Assembly (NCBI RefSeq): GCF_000374465.1
Contig: NZ_KB894529.1
Location: forward strand, 496,001-560,000
Source of the DNA: Ahrensia kielensis DSM 5890
GTDB lineage: Bacteria > Pseudomonadota > Alphaproteobacteria > Rhizobiales > Rhizobiaceae
Reading direction: 5' to 3'
DNA length: 64,000 nucleotides
How positions within the stretch are numbered: the first letter of the stretch is position 1; each line of letters starts with the position of its first letter. A program made the position numbers and the translations under genes. This document shows, one piece after another, positions 56,706 to 64,000 of this stretch. The notes beneath the pieces were generated by a model. That model was not told the origin of the DNA. It was given only the letters and a program-made list of their open reading frames with translations, and did no database searches.

Positions 56706-57194
56706 GAGCAGAGTAAGCGCGTTTTAAGCTCAGGTTAAAAACACGCGATGCATTCGTATTATTGTATTTGGGGCTTATTAAACGTAGATGACACGCCCTA
56801 TAAGTGTAATAGGGAGCTCAATGGAGAGTTGATATCTGTGAAAACAGCGAAAGTAGCTTAGCCCCTCAGAGCCTCACGCCTGCATTACCTAGTTCAGTTC
56901 TGTAATTGTATTGGTAGCAACCACTTTTACCAACCTTTATTAGACCTTTCAGTTAACTCAAGGCTCAAGAAACTAAGCGGCAGTTGTAAAAAAAGATTAG
57001 TTTGTTTTGTCGTTGAACCTAATGCCCTTTGATTACCGTTCATTGGATTCTCTACTGCGTTTCTGAATCGGAAAAAAGCGCGAGTAGGATCAAAGGAAGT
57101 CTTTGCGCTGCCAGAATATGTATTGAATTTTGGATCAGTAGCCTCGAAAAATAACATCCATATTTCCTTTTGTATTAACCCGCGTTTCGTGCAA
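56706..57194. other. Non-coding gap in the idonate module
   Basis: This stretch between the small conserved gene and the glcG-like operator holds no convincing gene. It contains a CCCTAT/ATAGGG hairpin at 56796-56814 and a minus-strand open frame at 56927-57157 whose FDPTRAFFRF tract resembles the tail of sugar ABC ATPases. It may be a decayed region (see findings). Confidence 0.4.
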
Positions 57195-57210
57195 TTGTTA
57201 TCGGTAACAA
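57195..57210. promoter_or_regulatory. LacI-type operator before the glcG-like gene
   Basis: TTGTTATCGGTAACAA is a 16-bp palindrome with a single mismatched pair. It differs by one base in the core from the GTTATCGATAAC operators at 55.2 and 59.7 kb. It ends 27 bp upstream of the glcG-like start codon. Confidence 0.75.
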
Positions 57211-57237
57211 TTACTCATATGTTAAAGACTTTTTGCT

Positions 57238-57660
57238 ATGAATTTTACTGTACAAAAACCCTACCTTACTCACAGCGCCACGATGCTGTTATTAAAAACA
57301 GCAGTCAATGCCGCAGAAAAGATGAAGCAACCTCAATGTATCGTTATCGTCGATACAAGTGGCGAGCTGCTCGGTGAAATTCGTATGGATGGCGCAAAGT
57401 ATTTAAGCCGTAAAAGTGCCGCTGCCAAAGCCCTGACAGCCGCCTCTATAGGCGCCCCTTCGATAAACATACCTGATCATATTCGCGTTCAAATTGGTCT
57501 TGCAACAGACGGCAAGGTGACTGGCTTACCAGGCGGACTTCCCATAATTATCGATGGCGATTTGGTTGGCGCCATCGGTGTTGGTTCCGGCACAGGTGAA
57601 CAGGACATCGAAGTTGCCGCAGCCGCCTTGGTCGCTATTGGCGCGCAAACCGTTTTTTAA
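57238..57660 (+). CDS. GlcG/HbpS-family protein
   Basis: This 140-aa protein belongs to the GlcG/HbpS (DUF336) family. Members bind small ligands or haem, and many sit beside catabolic operons for sugar acids or glycolate. Recognised stretches are CIVIVDTSGELLGEIRMDGA, GLPGGLPIIIDGDLVGAIGVGSG and EVAAAALVA at the end. Its ribosome site is weak. The ends of this gene and idnD overlap by 4 bp. A LacI-type operator directly upstream puts it in the idonate regulon. Its biochemical role is unknown. Confidence 0.85.
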   Translation: MNFTVQKPYLTHSATMLLLKTAVNAAEKMKQPQCIVIVDTSGELLGEIRMDGAKYLSRKSAAAKALTAASIGAPSINIPDHIRVQIGLATDGKVTGLPGGLPIIIDGDLVGAIGVGSGTGEQDIEVAAAALVAIGAQTVF

Positions 57661-58691
57661 GAAAAACTGATTTGCGCCTTCATAGCTTTTGTGCGGTCAC
57701 TGGCGATCTCAAATGCATCGATGGCTTGATCAAGCGAGAACGTGTGAGAGATGAGGGGCTTCACATTAATCTGACCTTGCTGCATCATTTTGATACCAAC
57801 CGCAAATTCCTCATGGAAGCGGAACGAGCCACGCAAATCGAGCTCTTTTGCTGTCAGCATCTGCATCGGCACATTCATGTCTCCGCCAAGCCCAAGCTGT
57901 AAAACTACGCCGCGCGGTCGCATCGCTGCTACGCCTGCCGCGAGAGCCGGAGCCGCACCTGAGCATTCAAACAAAACATCGAAGTAACCCTTGCCTGCTT
58001 GGTACTGCTTCATAACGTCCGGCTCTTTAATCATATTCACAGTGCGGTCCGCACCTATTTTTTGTGCGTATGCTAAAGCCTCATCCGTTAAATCGGTCAC
58101 GACTATTTCAGTTGCCCCTGCCGCACGCGCGGCCAGTACGCAAAGCGTGCCGATGGGGCCGCTACCAGTGACTAGAACGCGCTTGCCGATCATTTCACCG
58201 GCACGCCGCGTGGCATGCAAACAAACGGCTAAAGGTTCAGCCATAGCAGCTTCACCTGGTGACAAATTATCGGCTTTTACACATTGCCAAGCTTCTGCAA
58301 CCAAAACCTCACGAAATGCGCCCTGAATATGAGGAAACGGCATTGCTGAGCCATAGAAGCGCATGCTTTCGCAATGATTATGCTGCCCTTTTTGACAATA
58401 CTGGCAGGAAAAACAAGGACGCGAAGGCGACACAGCAACAAGGTCACCAACAGCAAGATTGCTAACACCATCACCAAGCGCACTGATATAACCGGACACT
58501 TCATGTCCAAGCACCATTGGTTGTTTGAGACGTATGGTTTCGCCGATACCGCCATGATTATAATAGTGCAAGTCCGAACCACAGATGCCGCCCGTTGCCA
58601 TTTTAATTTCGACCTGCCCTGCACCAAGAATTTGCGTTTCAGCTTCTTCAATGCGTAAGTCTTTTGCGCCGTGAACTACAATTGCCCGCAT
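57657..58691 (-). CDS. idnD: L-idonate 5-dehydrogenase
   Basis: This zinc-dependent medium-chain dehydrogenase oxidises L-idonate to 5-keto-D-gluconate. Catalytic zinc ligands are Cys37 and His63/Glu64 (LGHEVSG); structural zinc ligands are Cys93, 96, 99 and 107. The sequence GICGSDLHYYNHGGIG is characteristic of IdnD, and GSGPIGTL is the NAD-binding loop. Length 344 aa is normal. It lies 9 bp after the 2-hydroxyacid dehydrogenase gene, so both form one minus-strand unit controlled from the operator at 59.68 kb. Confidence 0.9.
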   Translation of the reverse strand: MRAIVVHGAKDLRIEEAETQILGAGQVEIKMATGGICGSDLHYYNHGGIGETIRLKQPMVLGHEVSGYISALGDGVSNLAVGDLVAVSPSRPCFSCQYCQKGQHNHCESMRFYGSAMPFPHIQGAFREVLVAEAWQCVKADNLSPGEAAMAEPLAVCLHATRRAGEMIGKRVLVTGSGPIGTLCVLAARAAGATEIVVTDLTDEALAYAQKIGADRTVNMIKEPDVMKQYQAGKGYFDVLFECSGAAPALAAGVAAMRPRGVVLQLGLGGDMNVPMQMLTAKELDLRGSFRFHEEFAVGIKMMQQGQINVKPLISHTFSLDQAIDAFEIASDRTKAMKAQISFS

Positions 58692-58700
58692 GGTTTTTCC

Positions 58701-59648
58701 TTAAAGTACCGGTGTCAAAAGATCATCGCCATTGAAATGTGCAATTAGATTATCTCTTACTAATTTGCCCATGGCCTTACGGGTTTCAAACGTTCCCGAT
58801 GCGTGATGAGGTTGCAAAAGGACATTATCAAGTTTCAAAAAACGCGGATTAAGTGCTGGCTCACCTTCGAAGACATCCAACGCTGCGCTCCCGAGTTTTT
58901 TGGCTTCCAATGCATCAAGCAAAGCATCCTCATCGATATTTGCTGCGCGAGAAATATTGATGACCATGCCCTGAGGACCAAGTGCCTCAATAACTTGCTT
59001 GTTAACAATGTGACGCGTTGCGGCAGATGCTGCCAGCGTAACGAAGAGAAAGTCCGAACGTTCAGCCAACGCCACAGCATCTTTGATATATGTCCATTCA
59101 GAAGCATATGGCTTTGCATCCACATCACTATAAGCAATGTCCATATCAAAACCGGCGAGGCGTTTACCTACCTCAAAACCGATGCGCCCTAGGCCTAGTA
59201 TTCCTGCTTTTTTGCCGTGCACACGATTCATCAGCGGATAAAGGCCTTGCTTTTCCCAATTGCCTGAACGTACCCAGCTTTCGGCGCCGATCATGCCACG
59301 TGATTGAACCATCATCATTGCAACACCCAGATCCGCAACATCCTTAGTCAACACGTCTGGCGTATTGGTAACACGCACGTTTTTTTCTTTTGCAGCAGCA
59401 AGGTCAACGGCATCATAACCAACACCATAAACAGATATTATTTCGAGATTTGGACACGCCTCGATCATAGCGCAGTTTGCGCCTAACTCTCCGCGCGTTG
59501 CGATGCCTTTAATTGCGGGACCATGCTGCTTAAGAAACTCAACCTTATCGGAAGCCTCAAAATAACGATGCGTTGTGAATGCTTCATTGAGTGGGCCTTC
59601 ATCCCATTCAGGGTACGGGCCGACTTGAAGAATTTCTGGTTTACTCAT
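58701..59648 (-). CDS. D-2-hydroxyacid dehydrogenase (ketogluconate/glyoxylate reductase-like)
   Basis: This NAD(P)-dependent enzyme reduces 2-keto acids such as 2-ketogluconate, hydroxypyruvate or glyoxylate. The Rossmann motif is GILGLGRIGFEVGKRL. The catalytic triad is Arg in NISRAANID, Glu in DVFEGEP and His in LQPHHASG. I chose the ATG at 59648 (315 aa) because GGAAC precedes it; the frame extends 14 codons into the operator. Given its neighbours, reduction of 2-keto- or 2,5-diketogluconate is the likeliest role. GhrB/TkrA is the closest named group. Confidence 0.85.
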   Translation of the reverse strand: MSKPEILQVGPYPEWDEGPLNEAFTTHRYFEASDKVEFLKQHGPAIKGIATRGELGANCAMIEACPNLEIISVYGVGYDAVDLAAAKEKNVRVTNTPDVLTKDVADLGVAMMMVQSRGMIGAESWVRSGNWEKQGLYPLMNRVHGKKAGILGLGRIGFEVGKRLAGFDMDIAYSDVDAKPYASEWTYIKDAVALAERSDFLFVTLAASAATRHIVNKQVIEALGPQGMVINISRAANIDEDALLDALEAKKLGSAALDVFEGEPALNPRFLKLDNVLLQPHHASGTFETRKAMGKLVRDNLIAHFNGDDLLTPVL

Positions 59649-59667
59649 GATTTTGTTCCGTTGACGC

Positions 59668-59695
59668 TTGCAAATTGTTATCGATAACATATACT
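59668..59695 (+). promoter_or_regulatory. idnO promoter with LacI operator in the spacer
   Basis: TTGCAA (59668-59673) and TATACT (59690-59695) are separated by 16 bp. The spacer contains the perfect 14-bp palindrome TGTTATCGATAACA (59676-59689), with the same core as at 55.2 kb. It lies between the divergent hydroxyacid dehydrogenase-idnD and idnO units and may control both. Confidence 0.8.
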
Positions 59696-59743
59696 GCTCA
59701 AATCGTACTTGTCGAGATAAATTTGAACTTTGGAGAAAAAAAC

Positions 59744-60517
59744 GTGGCTGGTGGAATCGAACTTTTTAACCTGCATGGTAAGCGTGCACTTATAACTGGC
59801 TCATCCCAAGGTATCGGATTTGCACTGGCAAAAGGCTTGGCCGAAGCTGGCGCAGAAATTATACTCAATGGCAGAGATGCAAATAAATTGAGTGCGGCGG
59901 CAGAAGAGTTGAAAAAAGCTGGTGCACAAGTTTATGAGTTGGCTTTCGACGCAACTGACGGCGCTGCTGTTCGCAGTGCCATTGATGGATTTGAAGCCGA
60001 GCAAGGCTCCATTGATATCTTGATCAACAATGCGGGCATGCAACACCGCACTCCGCTTGAAGATTTCCCAGAAGACAAATTTGAATTGCTTCTAAAAACC
60101 AATATCACCAGTGTCTTCTTGGTCGGCAAATATGTAGCGAACCATATGATTAAGCGCGGCGCTGGCAAGATCATCAATATCGCGTCTGTTCAAACAGCAT
60201 TAGCTCGGCCAGGGATTGCGCCTTACACAGCAACCAAAGGCGCAGTTGGAAATCTTACAAAAGGCATGGCAACGGATTGGGCAAAACACGGGCTTCAATG
60301 CAATGCTATTGCACCTGGTTATTTTGACACGCCGCTTAATGCTGCCCTTGTTGCAGATCCAGCATTCTCAGATTGGTTGTCAAAACGCACACCAGCAGGC
60401 CGTTGGGGCAATGTTGATGAACTGGTGGGAGCGGCGATCTTTTTGTCATCAAGTGCTTCGAGTTTTGTTAATGGCCACACATTATTCGTTGATGGTGGCA
60501 TCACGGCGTCACTATAA
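59744..60517 (+). CDS. idnO: Gluconate 5-dehydrogenase (SDR family)
   Basis: This short-chain dehydrogenase reduces 5-keto-D-gluconate to D-gluconate, the step after IdnD. Motifs are TGSSQGIGFALA (cofactor binding), NNAG, the catalytic serine in NIASVQT and YTATKGA with catalytic Tyr and Lys. I accept the GTG at 59744 because GGAG lies 8 nt upstream; the frame extends 23 codons back into the operator. At 257 aa it is standard. It opens the operon idnO-gntK-reductase-small protein, with the next ATG directly after its stop. Confidence 0.92.
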   Translation: MAGGIELFNLHGKRALITGSSQGIGFALAKGLAEAGAEIILNGRDANKLSAAAEELKKAGAQVYELAFDATDGAAVRSAIDGFEAEQGSIDILINNAGMQHRTPLEDFPEDKFELLLKTNITSVFLVGKYVANHMIKRGAGKIINIASVQTALARPGIAPYTATKGAVGNLTKGMATDWAKHGLQCNAIAPGYFDTPLNAALVADPAFSDWLSKRTPAGRWGNVDELVGAAIFLSSSASSFVNGHTLFVDGGITASL

Positions 60518-61039
60518 ATGAAACAGCGTCTTTACGTTTTAATGGGTGTTGCCGGAAGCGGGAAATCATCGATTGGTGCAGGTGTCGCAGATTTAATCGG
60601 TGGCACATATATAGATGGCGATGATTTTCACCCGCAATCTAACATCGACAAAATGGCAAGTGGCGAACCACTGAAAGACGATGACCGATGGCCATGGCTC
60701 AAGATTGTTTCAACTGAACTGGCTCGCATTAATGGCATCGGTCTAGTTGGGTGTTCGGCACTCAAAAAAGCATACCGAGAAGTCATAACTGCGAATGCAG
60801 GCGAGCCGGTTAAGTTCATTTATTTGAATGGCACGAAAGAACTGATCGGCGAACGAATGGCCGCACGTCAAGGGCATTTCATGCCTGCTAAGTTGCTGGA
60901 AAGTCAGTTTGCAACATTAGAAGAGCCGAACAAAACAGAGAACGCGATTTCGGTTGATATCTCGGGTCAGGAACGGGAAATCATTACACACATCGCTGAT
61001 GTGATCAGGGAAGATTGGGAGAAGAAGAATGGCAAATAA
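60518..61039 (+). CDS. gntK: Gluconokinase, second copy
   Basis: This copy phosphorylates gluconate made by IdnO. The P-loop is GVAGSGKSS near residues 10-18, followed by DGDDFHPQSNIDKMASG and GCSALKKAYREVI. At 173 aa it is closer in pattern to E. coli GntK/IdnK than the copy at 38.6 kb. Its ATG directly follows the idnO stop and its end overlaps the next gene by 11 bp. Each sugar-acid module in the window therefore has its own kinase. Confidence 0.93.
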   Translation: MKQRLYVLMGVAGSGKSSIGAGVADLIGGTYIDGDDFHPQSNIDKMASGEPLKDDDRWPWLKIVSTELARINGIGLVGCSALKKAYREVITANAGEPVKFIYLNGTKELIGERMAARQGHFMPAKLLESQFATLEEPNKTENAISVDISGQEREIITHIADVIREDWEKKNGK

Positions 61040-61916
61040 GATTGCGCTTATTGGTGCTGGTGCAATGGGGAGCGCAATCGGCACTCGCTTATTGGCAATG
61101 GGAAATGAACTAAGCGTTTTTGATCTCGATAAGGGAAAAGTCGACGAGCTCGTAGCAAAAGGTGGCACGGCGGCAACGAGTGCTGCTGAAGCCGCAAGCG
61201 TATCCGATTTTGTGATTTTTTCGCTCAACGCTGCAAAAATTGTTGGCATCGCTGCCTTCGGTGAAAAAGGCGCTGCAAGCGGTGCAAAAGCCGGAACCGT
61301 GTTCATCGATATGTCTTCAATTGATCCGGAAAACACACGCGAGTTTGCCAAGAAAGCAGACGAAAAAGGCCTAGCTTGGGTAGATTCTCCACTTTCTGGC
61401 GGCGCACCTAAAGCGTTAATTGGTGAACTTACATTGATGGCTGGTGGCACAGAAAAAAATGTAAAACGCGCGCATGAGTGTCTGAAAGACGTTGCATCTA
61501 ACTATACACATATGGGCCCAAGTGGCGCGGGGCAAACAACGAAAATCATCAATCAGGTTTTGTGTGGGCTCGGTTTCTTAGCTGTCGCAGAAGCAACACA
61601 GCTTGCACTTGATGCAGGTGTAGATGCAGAGAAAATTCCCGTTGCATTGCGCGGTGGCCGCGCTGATAGCGCGCTCCTTCAGGAGTATATGCCGCGTTTT
61701 GCAAATAAAGATTATCGCCGTACGGGGCGTATCGACAACATGGTAAAAGATCTCGCTTTTGCTCAAGACCTGTCGCGGCAAACTGGAACCTCAATGCCGA
61801 TGACATCGCTATGTATGGAAATTCATAAAATGCTCACAGCTGCAGGCTTGGGCGGAGAAGATCAGGCTGCAGTCATGGAATTCTTCAATGGCGCAAACAA
61901 GGATAACTTATCATGA
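61029..61916 (+). CDS. 3-hydroxyisobutyrate dehydrogenase-family reductase
   Basis: This beta-hydroxyacid dehydrogenase could act on 2-hydroxy-3-oxopropionate (tartronate semialdehyde), a sugar acid or a 3-hydroxy acid. The NAD(P)-binding motif is ALIGAGAMGSAIGTRL, the substrate loop DSPLSGGAPKA, and the catalytic lysine lies in GAGQTTKIINQ. Length 295 aa is normal. It overlaps gntK by 11 bp and the following small gene by 4 bp. GarR (tartronate semialdehyde reductase) is the nearest named type, but a role in idonate or ketogluconate conversion is equally possible. Confidence 0.85.
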   Translation: MANKIALIGAGAMGSAIGTRLLAMGNELSVFDLDKGKVDELVAKGGTAATSAAEAASVSDFVIFSLNAAKIVGIAAFGEKGAASGAKAGTVFIDMSSIDPENTREFAKKADEKGLAWVDSPLSGGAPKALIGELTLMAGGTEKNVKRAHECLKDVASNYTHMGPSGAGQTTKIINQVLCGLGFLAVAEATQLALDAGVDAEKIPVALRGGRADSALLQEYMPRFANKDYRRTGRIDNMVKDLAFAQDLSRQTGTSMPMTSLCMEIHKMLTAAGLGGEDQAAVMEFFNGANKDNLS

Positions 61917-62257
61917 TTACACGTTACGCTTTATTTCAAGGCTCCATTAAAGATGGACAGACAGAGGCATTCCGCGCTTATGCGCAAGAACACCTTGTGC
62001 CGCTTTGGACAAAGTTCACCGGCGCCCAAGAAGTCCGCGTGATGTTCTCTGAAGAGCGAGACGAAGGCGCCCCGGAATTTCCATTAATTCTGGCGATCAG
62101 CTATCCGAACCGTGACGCTATGGCACAAGCCATGGAAAGCCCCGCGCGATATGCCTCTAAGGAAGAAACTGGAAAAATGGTTGAAAAATTCTTCGACGGC
62201 GTAATCCATCATCATGTGACGTTAGCAAACCATTTCAATGTTTCAGCAACGCAATAG
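61913..62257 (+). CDS. Small conserved protein, dimeric alpha/beta-barrel-like (copy 2)
   Basis: This 114-aa protein is the paralogue of the gene at 56.4 kb, and I recognise no function. It shares MITRYALF, FSE, RDEGAPEFP, ESPAR and the histidine-rich HHHVT near the C-terminus. Its ATG overlaps the stop of the upstream reductase (ATGA), so it is translated together with the gluconate operon. Tight coupling suggests a metabolic role, perhaps as an isomerase, mutarotase or lactone-handling protein. This is inference. Confidence 0.82.
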   Translation: MITRYALFQGSIKDGQTEAFRAYAQEHLVPLWTKFTGAQEVRVMFSEERDEGAPEFPLILAISYPNRDAMAQAMESPARYASKEETGKMVEKFFDGVIHHHVTLANHFNVSATQ

Positions 62258-62304
62258 AATAACGCTGTGGGTTGTGCTTATGATTTGTAGTTCACAAAAT
62301 CACA

Positions 62305-62314
62305 ATTGCGCAAT
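62305..62314. promoter_or_regulatory. Candidate operator before the third lacI gene
   Basis: ATTGCGCAAT is a perfect 10-bp palindrome with a central CG, 58 bp upstream of the lacI start codon. It differs from the GTTATCGATAAC motif, so it may be an autoregulatory site of this regulator. Confidence 0.35.
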
Positions 62315-62372
62315 CCACAATGCAAGCGTTTCACTGCTTGATAATAGTTGAAGGTACCATTTATATAAAATC

Positions 62373-63392
62373 ATGGCTACAAAACCCAAACTGCCCACCA
62401 TGTTGGATGTTGCGAAACTGGCAGGTGTATCACCTATGACAGTTTCGCGTGCGCTCAGGCCAGACACTTCTGTCGGCAAGAAAACGCGCGAAAACATACA
62501 AAATGCAGCCGAAGAATTGGGTTATGTTCTGAACACCAACGCTGCCAACTTTGCGTCACACAAAACTGGGTTTGTCGCGGTAACAATCCCTTCAATAAAC
62601 AATGCAAATTTTGCAGAGACACTCACAGGCCTGAGTGAAGGCTTGCGCAATAGCGGCTTGCAAATCCTGCTCGGATACACCGATTACTCCAAAGACGAGG
62701 AAGAGCGCCTCGTCGAACAGTTTCTGCAACGCCGCCCTGAAGCCGTTGTCGTAACGGGCGGTTCTCATACAGAACGCTGCAGGCGGTTATTGAAACAAGC
62801 TGGCGTGCCCGTAATTGAAATGTGGGACGAACCTGAAGATCCCATTGATGAGCATATTGGATTTTCAAATGCGGCAGCAGCTTCGCTTATGGTTGATCAT
62901 TTTGTTAGCCTTGGGCGTACAAAAATTGGTTTTATCGGCGGCGATGAAATGCGTGATACACGCGGCCTAGATCGCAGGCGCGGATTCGTAAGAAGGCTAG
63001 ATGAATTAGATATCGACAGCCAACGGATTGTTTCTGAAGGCCCTCCGCCCGTTACAATGCGCGAAGGCGTGACTTCACTTACTAAACTTTTGGAAAAATG
63101 GCCTGATACAGATGCAGTTATGTGTGTTTCAGATCTCTCAGCGTTCGGCGCGATCAGCCATTGTATTCGAAACAATATACAAGTGCCTGAGCAGATTGCC
63201 ATAGCTGGGTTTGGCGCATACGATATTTCAGAAGTCTCAAACCCGACCATAACCACGATTGACGTAGATGCAAAAAACATTGGCAAATATACAGCAGCCT
63301 TGGTTGCCAATCGACTAGGGTACTCTGAACCATCGGATTTGATACTGGGCAAACCGAAGCTGTTGGTACGCGAAAGCACAACCCCCATTTAA
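62373..63392 (+). CDS. LacI-family regulator (GntR-like), third copy
   Basis: This 339-aa repressor has the HTH at about residues 10-29 (MLDVAKLAGVSPMTVSRAL), the hinge region and a sensor domain. It resembles the first LacI in the GntR-like pattern around MTVSRALRP. It follows the gluconate operon after 115 bp and stands upstream of a new ABC transporter gene. It could control either. No copy of the GTTATCGATAAC motif lies at its own promoter. Confidence 0.9.
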   Translation: MATKPKLPTMLDVAKLAGVSPMTVSRALRPDTSVGKKTRENIQNAAEELGYVLNTNAANFASHKTGFVAVTIPSINNANFAETLTGLSEGLRNSGLQILLGYTDYSKDEEERLVEQFLQRRPEAVVVTGGSHTERCRRLLKQAGVPVIEMWDEPEDPIDEHIGFSNAAAASLMVDHFVSLGRTKIGFIGGDEMRDTRGLDRRRGFVRRLDELDIDSQRIVSEGPPPVTMREGVTSLTKLLEKWPDTDAVMCVSDLSAFGAISHCIRNNIQVPEQIAIAGFGAYDISEVSNPTITTIDVDAKNIGKYTAALVANRLGYSEPSDLILGKPKLLVRESTTPI

Positions 63393-63471
63393 GCTTTTTG
63401 TCTCGCCCAAATGGCATCCTAACGCGCTGTGTTACTTTTCAAACCATTTGATGAGATGGATTGCTTTATAC

Positions 63472-63514
63472 AGACGGCCATCGGCCTGCGTTAATTGAAA
63501 GCCGTCGCTTTTTA
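63472..63514 (+). terminator. Candidate terminator after the third lacI gene
   Basis: GACGGC (63473-63478) pairs with GCCGTC (63501-63506), with an inner GGCC-ATC-GGCC, followed by GCTTTTTATAA. It separates lacI from the ABC binding-protein gene. Confidence 0.6.
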
Positions 63515-63644
63515 TAACACCTCCCGCACCTCTAAGAATAAACGGTCCCTTTGCAAAGCCGTGTGAATCCTCGCGTTCATATAGATGTCATGCAGCAGGA
63601 ATACCTGTGACTATTAACATCGCTGACATCCATTGGAGCAGAAA

Positions 63645-64000
63645 ATGGTTCTTAAGTTTTCAAAATTTTTATCTCTAACTACCTCGCTGGCAATCTTAGC
63701 ATCAGGTGTTGCACATGCTGACAATATGGAAGATCTTATTGCTGCAGCAAAGGCTGAGGGCACGTTAACAACAATCGCACTACCGCACTCTTGGTGTAAC
63801 TATGGCGGCGTTATCGCTGCATTCAAAGCCAAATACGGTTTAGAAGTAAACGAGCTTAACCCCAATGCAAGTTCGGGCGACGAAATCGAAGCAATCAAAG
63901 CAAATAAAGACAATACTGGGCCTCAGGCTCCAGATGTTATCGATGTTGGTCTATCATTTGGCCCTGCTGCGAAAAAAGACGGCTTGATCCAAGCTTACAA
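63645..64000 (+). CDS. ABC transporter substrate-binding protein (partial, runs off the window)
   Basis: The first 118 residues of a periplasmic binding protein are present. The ATG at 63645 has GGAG 7 nt upstream. A signal peptide ends near residue 25 (ASGVAHA before DN). The mature part (MEDLIAAAKAEGTLTTIALPH, in part) and the later PDVIDVGLSFGPAA resemble iron(III), polyamine or 2-aminoethylphosphonate-type receptors (SBP_bac_6/8). The substrate cannot be deduced. It lies 252 bp after a lacI gene, which may regulate it. Confidence 0.85.
   Translation, partial: MVLKFSKFLSLTTSLAILASGVAHADNMEDLIAAAKAEGTLTTIALPHSWCNYGGVIAAFKAKYGLEVNELNPNASSGDEIEAIKANKDNTGPQAPDVIDVGLSFGPAAKKDGLIQAY

Noticed and set aside
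59675-59743. Longer idnO starting at 59675
   Set aside because: The extra 23 codons begin inside the promoter and operator, and the GTG at 59744 has a proper GGAG site.
62332-62341. CAAGC...GCTTG dyad (62322-62340) before the third lacI gene as a LacI operator
   Set aside because: The arms are only 5 bp and the centre lacks the CG typical of LacI-family sites; the ATTGCGCAAT palindrome nearby is the better candidate.
1-64000. CRISPR arrays, insertion sequences, prophage or integrase genes
   Set aside because: I saw no regularly spaced direct repeats, transposase, integrase or phage structural genes. The accessory part appears to consist of metabolic and signalling genes only.

Overview
The window looks like chromosome of an alphaproteobacterium of the order Hyphomicrobiales (Rhizobiales), probably a marine or otherwise free-living member with a GC content lower than most soil rhizobia. 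The reasons are the conserved blocks lptC-lptA-lptB-rpoN-hpf-ptsN, sppA-ihfB-lapA and mutS-glnD-murJ-trpS, an ornithine-lipid acyltransferase (OlsB), an ActR/ActS (RegA/RegB) redox system, MmcB, and an Omp25-like outer-membrane protein. I cannot name the genus from sequence alone.

Layout. 0-1.3 kb: the tail of an unidentified gene and a MalK/UgpC-type sugar ABC ATPase. 1.3-6.2 kb (minus strand): LPS transport genes, sigma-54, hibernation factor and PtsN. 6.4-23.8 kb (plus strand): housekeeping genes for membrane proteolysis, IHF, RNA methylation, lipoprotein processing, mismatch repair, nitrogen sensing (GlnD), the lipid II flippase, TrpS and Nfu, plus a PAS hybrid kinase and OlsB. 23.8-33.7 kb: an L,D-transpeptidase, MmcB, RegA/RegB, HrpB joined to a YnjBCD-type ABC transporter operon, and a small heat-shock protein. 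33.8-37.4 kb: nucleoside hydrolase, ribokinase, a tRNA-Leu(CAG) with an imperfect acceptor stem, an Lrp regulator and a PhzF protein.

From 37.4 kb the window becomes accessory. Two sugar-acid modules flank a signalling island. Module 1 (37.4-42.1 kb) is a LacI regulator, gluconokinase and a TRAP transporter. A 16-bp operator lies exactly between the -35 and -10 boxes of the gluconokinase promoter. Module 2 (52.4-63.4 kb) holds a second TRAP transporter, two LacI regulators, L-idonate 5-dehydrogenase, a 2-hydroxyacid dehydrogenase, gluconate 5-dehydrogenase, a second gluconokinase, a 3-HIBADH-family reductase, a GlcG/HbpS protein and two paralogous small proteins of unknown role. A shared GTTATCGATAAC-type operator occurs at three places in it. 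The inferred route is L-idonate to 5-ketogluconate to gluconate to 6-phosphogluconate.

The island between them (42.4-51.4 kb) contains two GGDEF-EAL proteins, a multi-TM hybrid histidine kinase followed by a single-domain response regulator, and, convergent to these, an alpha-oxoamine synthase translationally coupled to another single-domain response regulator. This parts list resembles the CqsA/CqsS and LqsA/LqsS/LqsR alpha-hydroxyketone quorum-sensing systems of Vibrio and Legionella, here next to cyclic-di-GMP enzymes. It is the best candidate for an undescribed system in the window. The function is inferred from family and gene order only. The window ends inside a periplasmic binding protein gene of another ABC transporter.
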